The translations under genes and the position numbers were made by a program. Positions 31,715 to 33,999 of a stretch of 33,999 nucleotides of DNA are shown piece after piece. The stretch is from Gnetum montanum (lineage: Eukaryota; Streptophyta; Gnetopsida; Gnetales; Gnetaceae). The notes beneath the pieces were generated by a model. The model saw only the letters and a list, made by a program, of their open reading frames with translations. It searched no databases and was not told where the DNA came from. How positions within the stretch are numbered: the stretch's first letter is position 1; each line of letters begins with the position of its first letter. The stretch spans positions 1 to 33,999 of the forward strand of contig MNCI01014495.1 of assembly GCA_015680685.1 (NCBI GenBank). The letters run 5' to 3'.

Positions 31715-31753
<39 letters not shown>

Positions 31754-32087
31754 GTCGGACCCCGAAAAGAAATTTTATTGAAATTAAAGGGGTATCAATT
31801 ACAACAACTTGAAGAATTCGTAGGGTTAAGGTACCTCAAGTTGGGACACCTTAAAAAAAACAACTAGTATAAGAGGAGGTACCTCAAGTTGGGACACAAC
31901 CAAATGTTCGCACAAACTAGCATTTTACAAAATAGAATGACATAGAAGTAGATGAAGCCAAGAGCTAGGGAATGCCAATGGTGAATCCACAAAATGAAGG
32001 GAAAACTTCCTTGCAGAGATTACTGATGCGAAGTGTAATTAAGACACATAGGATTGTCCCAGAGCTGCAGGAGATGAACCAATAAAC
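31713..32087 (-). mobile_element. Short retroposon with 40-base C tail (LINE-type 3' end)
   Basis: About 375 bases lie between two copies of an 18-base direct repeat, the sign of target-primed insertion. Read on the minus strand it ends in TTTCAATAAAATTTC, then TTTTCGGGGTCCGACA and a run of 40 C (31,713-31,752). An AATAAA-type signal followed by a homopolymer next to the target duplication is the 3' end of a LINE-type element, so the copy is 5'-truncated. It has an internal duplication, ggtacctcaagttgggacac at 31,830-31,849 and 31,879-31,898. No coding sequence is seen. A C tail instead of A is unusual. Confidence 0.6.
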
Positions 32088-32105
32088 CTATAAAGTTCTA
32101 ATTGG
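32088..32105. repeat. Target-site duplication of retroposon, right
   Basis: ctataaagttctaattgg, second copy, at the truncated 5' side of the insertion. Confidence 0.8.
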
Positions 32106-32254
32106 ACTATAGATCTTGCAATGTACCTATATTATTTTAGAGTTCCAACAACACCAAAAATAAAATTCCTTTCCAATTTTAAGGATATTACTCACCTGTA
32201 CAACCTTACAATTGATGCTTTGAAAAATCAAGAGAGAAAAATTAATTGTTAGAA

Positions 32255-32515
32255 GGGAGGATGGTCCAAGTGCTAACATCATTTTGCATATCTATGCTCA
32301 TCTACCATCCCTCCTAGGACCCCACTTTGGCAAGACAAGCATTAACCCTCTAGGTGATGATCCTAGGGAGGACAGTCCAAGTCCAAACATCATTTTCCAT
32401 ATTCATGCTCATCTATTGCCCCTCATAGGACCCCACCTTGGTAGGATGAGCATTGAACCTTTGGGTGATGATCCATGGGAGGATGGTCCAAGTCCCAACA
32501 TCATTTTCCATATTT
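32255..32515 (+). repeat. 111-bp tandem repeat, in frame (about 2.3 copies)
   Basis: Units start at 32,255, 32,366 and 32,477 (gggagga--gtccaagt). The period is 111 bases, exactly 37 codons. One frame is open across all copies (32,224-32,529) and reads EDxPSxNIIxHIxAHLxxLx and then GPHxGxxSIxPLGDDP in each unit. Differences between units are mostly conservative. No start codon or flanking gene supports expression, and the protein is not recognised. Confidence 0.75.
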
Positions 32516-33175
32516 GTGATCAAACTTAAAATAGCAAAGGGAGTTGACGTAGAAATAGAAAGCTTTGGTAGAATATCAACTTTTGTAGGAAAAGAAGGAA
32601 CAATAGTATATGTTGGTATCTATTGTCCATATGTTGGTATCTATTGTCCATCACAATTGACTCTACATTAAGACTTTGTGGCATTTGCTACAACCCTCTC
32701 ATCAATGGAAGATTTAATCTTTGGGTAGACAATAATCTTTTTATATAAGAAAAAATTTTCCTTGCTATTTATTGGGATTGATCAATACTTCTTGTCCTCT
32801 ACTGACATGGTAGTTCTTTCAATTAATTTTTAAGGGGGTTATGACATTTCCTTTCCCATTCCATTTGGTAGGACCATGCTAAGATAATTTGGTAGTTTAA
32901 CTCTACATTGGGGTTTATTCTTAAGTACTCATATGGGACATGCTATGAAACATTTGCATGTGCTCATACAAGTACAACACCAATTACCAACACACAATGA
33001 TAAATTTGAAGGGTTTAGTTACTAGTCACTATGGTGTCCACATGAGTGTGGCAAAGGAGTGATTAATTAACTTTCCACAACATGATTGTATACATGTTAT
33101 ACATTGCTTAAGTTTTTAACTATCTCTTGCAACTCTTACCTATCATTTATATGTTTCAAGCTTGATGATCATTGA
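32516..33175. other. Spacer without recognised gene
   Basis: AT-rich. It contains a 21-base tandem duplication (tatgttggtatctattgtcc at about 32,609 and 32,630). No coding region is supported. Confidence 0.5.
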
Positions 33176-33790
33176 TGATGAACAGTAAGGTACCCCTATG
33201 CTCAACCATACAAATACAAGCATTTCACGCACGATCCAGTCAAATTCCAAGGACTAAGTGCTTATGCACCCTTGTGGAACAAGGACGGGTTGGTTGATCG
33301 TTGTCTTCCCAAGCTTACCTGTATGTCACGATTGTATAGTTAAGTAAGCTTGAGGCATATAATTTTTATAGCTTTTATGTTTTTATGTCTTACGCTAGTA
33401 GGGAAGGAGAGAGGTAACTAAGTGACTAATTTAACTTAACTACTCATTAACTAAGTTCTAACTAATCCTAACACCAGCATCCGTTCTCACTTTCCATACA
33501 CATCCTGAACCAGTGCAACACTGTTGGGATTACCAAACACTAATCGTTACTAGGTTACCAAGCATTACATGCATGCTCGAAGTGGTCATGCTTGTGTAAT
33601 TTAACGATTTGCTTAATTGATCAAAATGAATTGTTGTGCTAATAACAGAAATGTAAAGTGCATGAAATAAAATAAATGCATAAGAAAATAAAATAAAATA
33701 AATGCATAAGAAAACAAATCTCAAGTGTTGCAAGGATTAATCAAAGAGCTCGTCTTTATTACTGCACTTAGACCTCCTACTACAGGCACT
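33176..33790 (-). mobile_element. LTR F, R-U5 part only
   Basis: On the minus strand it ends TTCATCA at 33,176 and is collinear with the U5 and R of the other LTRs (AGGGGTACC, GTATGGTTGAGC, ATGCCTCAAGCTTA, the accaagc blocks and GTGCC-GTAGTAGGAG). It stops near 33,785 before TATA and U3, where LTR G begins. Confidence 0.75.
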
Positions 33791-33793
33791 TGG

Positions 33794-33999
33794 TGATGAG
33801 ACGCAGATTGCACAAGCTGCGATATCGCGTACACGATATCGTGGTCCGCTGCCATATCTATAAATAAGAGGCGACACTCCCCTCATTTGGAATAGGCGTA
33901 AAGTAGCGAAGCTCTGGCGGATTGATCACCCCAGAGATAGAATATTTTCCATGTGCCCGCAGTAGGAGTCCCCCAAGTGAACGGTTCTTTATTTGAGCA
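33794..33999 (+). mobile_element. LTR G, U3 and start of R (cut by window end)
   Basis: It starts TGATGAGACGC at 33,794. It holds the palindromes gcgatatcgc (33,819-33,828) and cacgatatcgtg (33,832-33,843), then TATA (tctataaataag, 33,857-33,868) and an R region ending in cgcagtaggagt...ttctttatttgagca, collinear with 8908-9140. The palindromes are better preserved than in other copies, suggesting a younger insertion. Confidence 0.8.

Overview
The window looks like nuclear DNA of a seed plant, most likely a gymnosperm or conifer. The pointers are AT-rich DNA packed with old nested LTR retrotransposons of the Athila/Tat (Ty3-gypsy) type, degenerate plastid fragments, and one spliced NLR immune-receptor gene whose NB-ARC exon is preceded by several small exons. 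The taxon is inferred, not shown.

Layout. 1-2565: 3' remnant of an unrelated LTR element, then a GC-rich promoter-bearing block that holds a lectin-receptor-kinase fragment and a possible GH3-like fragment. 2566-9725: element A (+), with decayed gag, a long open protease/reverse-transcriptase frame, RNase H, a gapped integrase, a 1.8 kb non-coding 3' region and an LTR (8908-9725). The same LTR serves as 5' LTR of element B (+, gag only, 9726 to about 12000). 12007 to about 16760: element D (-), made of an LTR, a long 3' region and a gag/linker remnant, and interrupted by a solo LTR (14663-15555) with a perfect 5-bp target duplication. 16955 to about 23450: element C (+), with a 5' LTR, a deaminated tRNA-Asp-type primer-binding site, gag, and badly decayed pol. 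23452 to about 24430: plastid-derived DNA joining trnA/rrn23 to an rpoC2 fragment. 24522 to about 25740: an unidentified decayed coding relic. 26591-30795 (-): the NLR gene, the only host gene that looks intact. 30900-33170: repeats, a retroposon with a 40-base C tail, and a 111-bp tandem repeat. 33176-33999: two LTRs of the same family head to head.

The NLR gene can be modelled as six exons with GT-AG introns and consistent phases, giving 943 residues without a stop. Its NB-ARC reads like the TIR-type class, but the N-terminus is helical and not TIR. All other coding material is retroelement-derived, captured or organellar and appears non-functional, apart from the 446-codon protease/RT frame, which is open but isolated.
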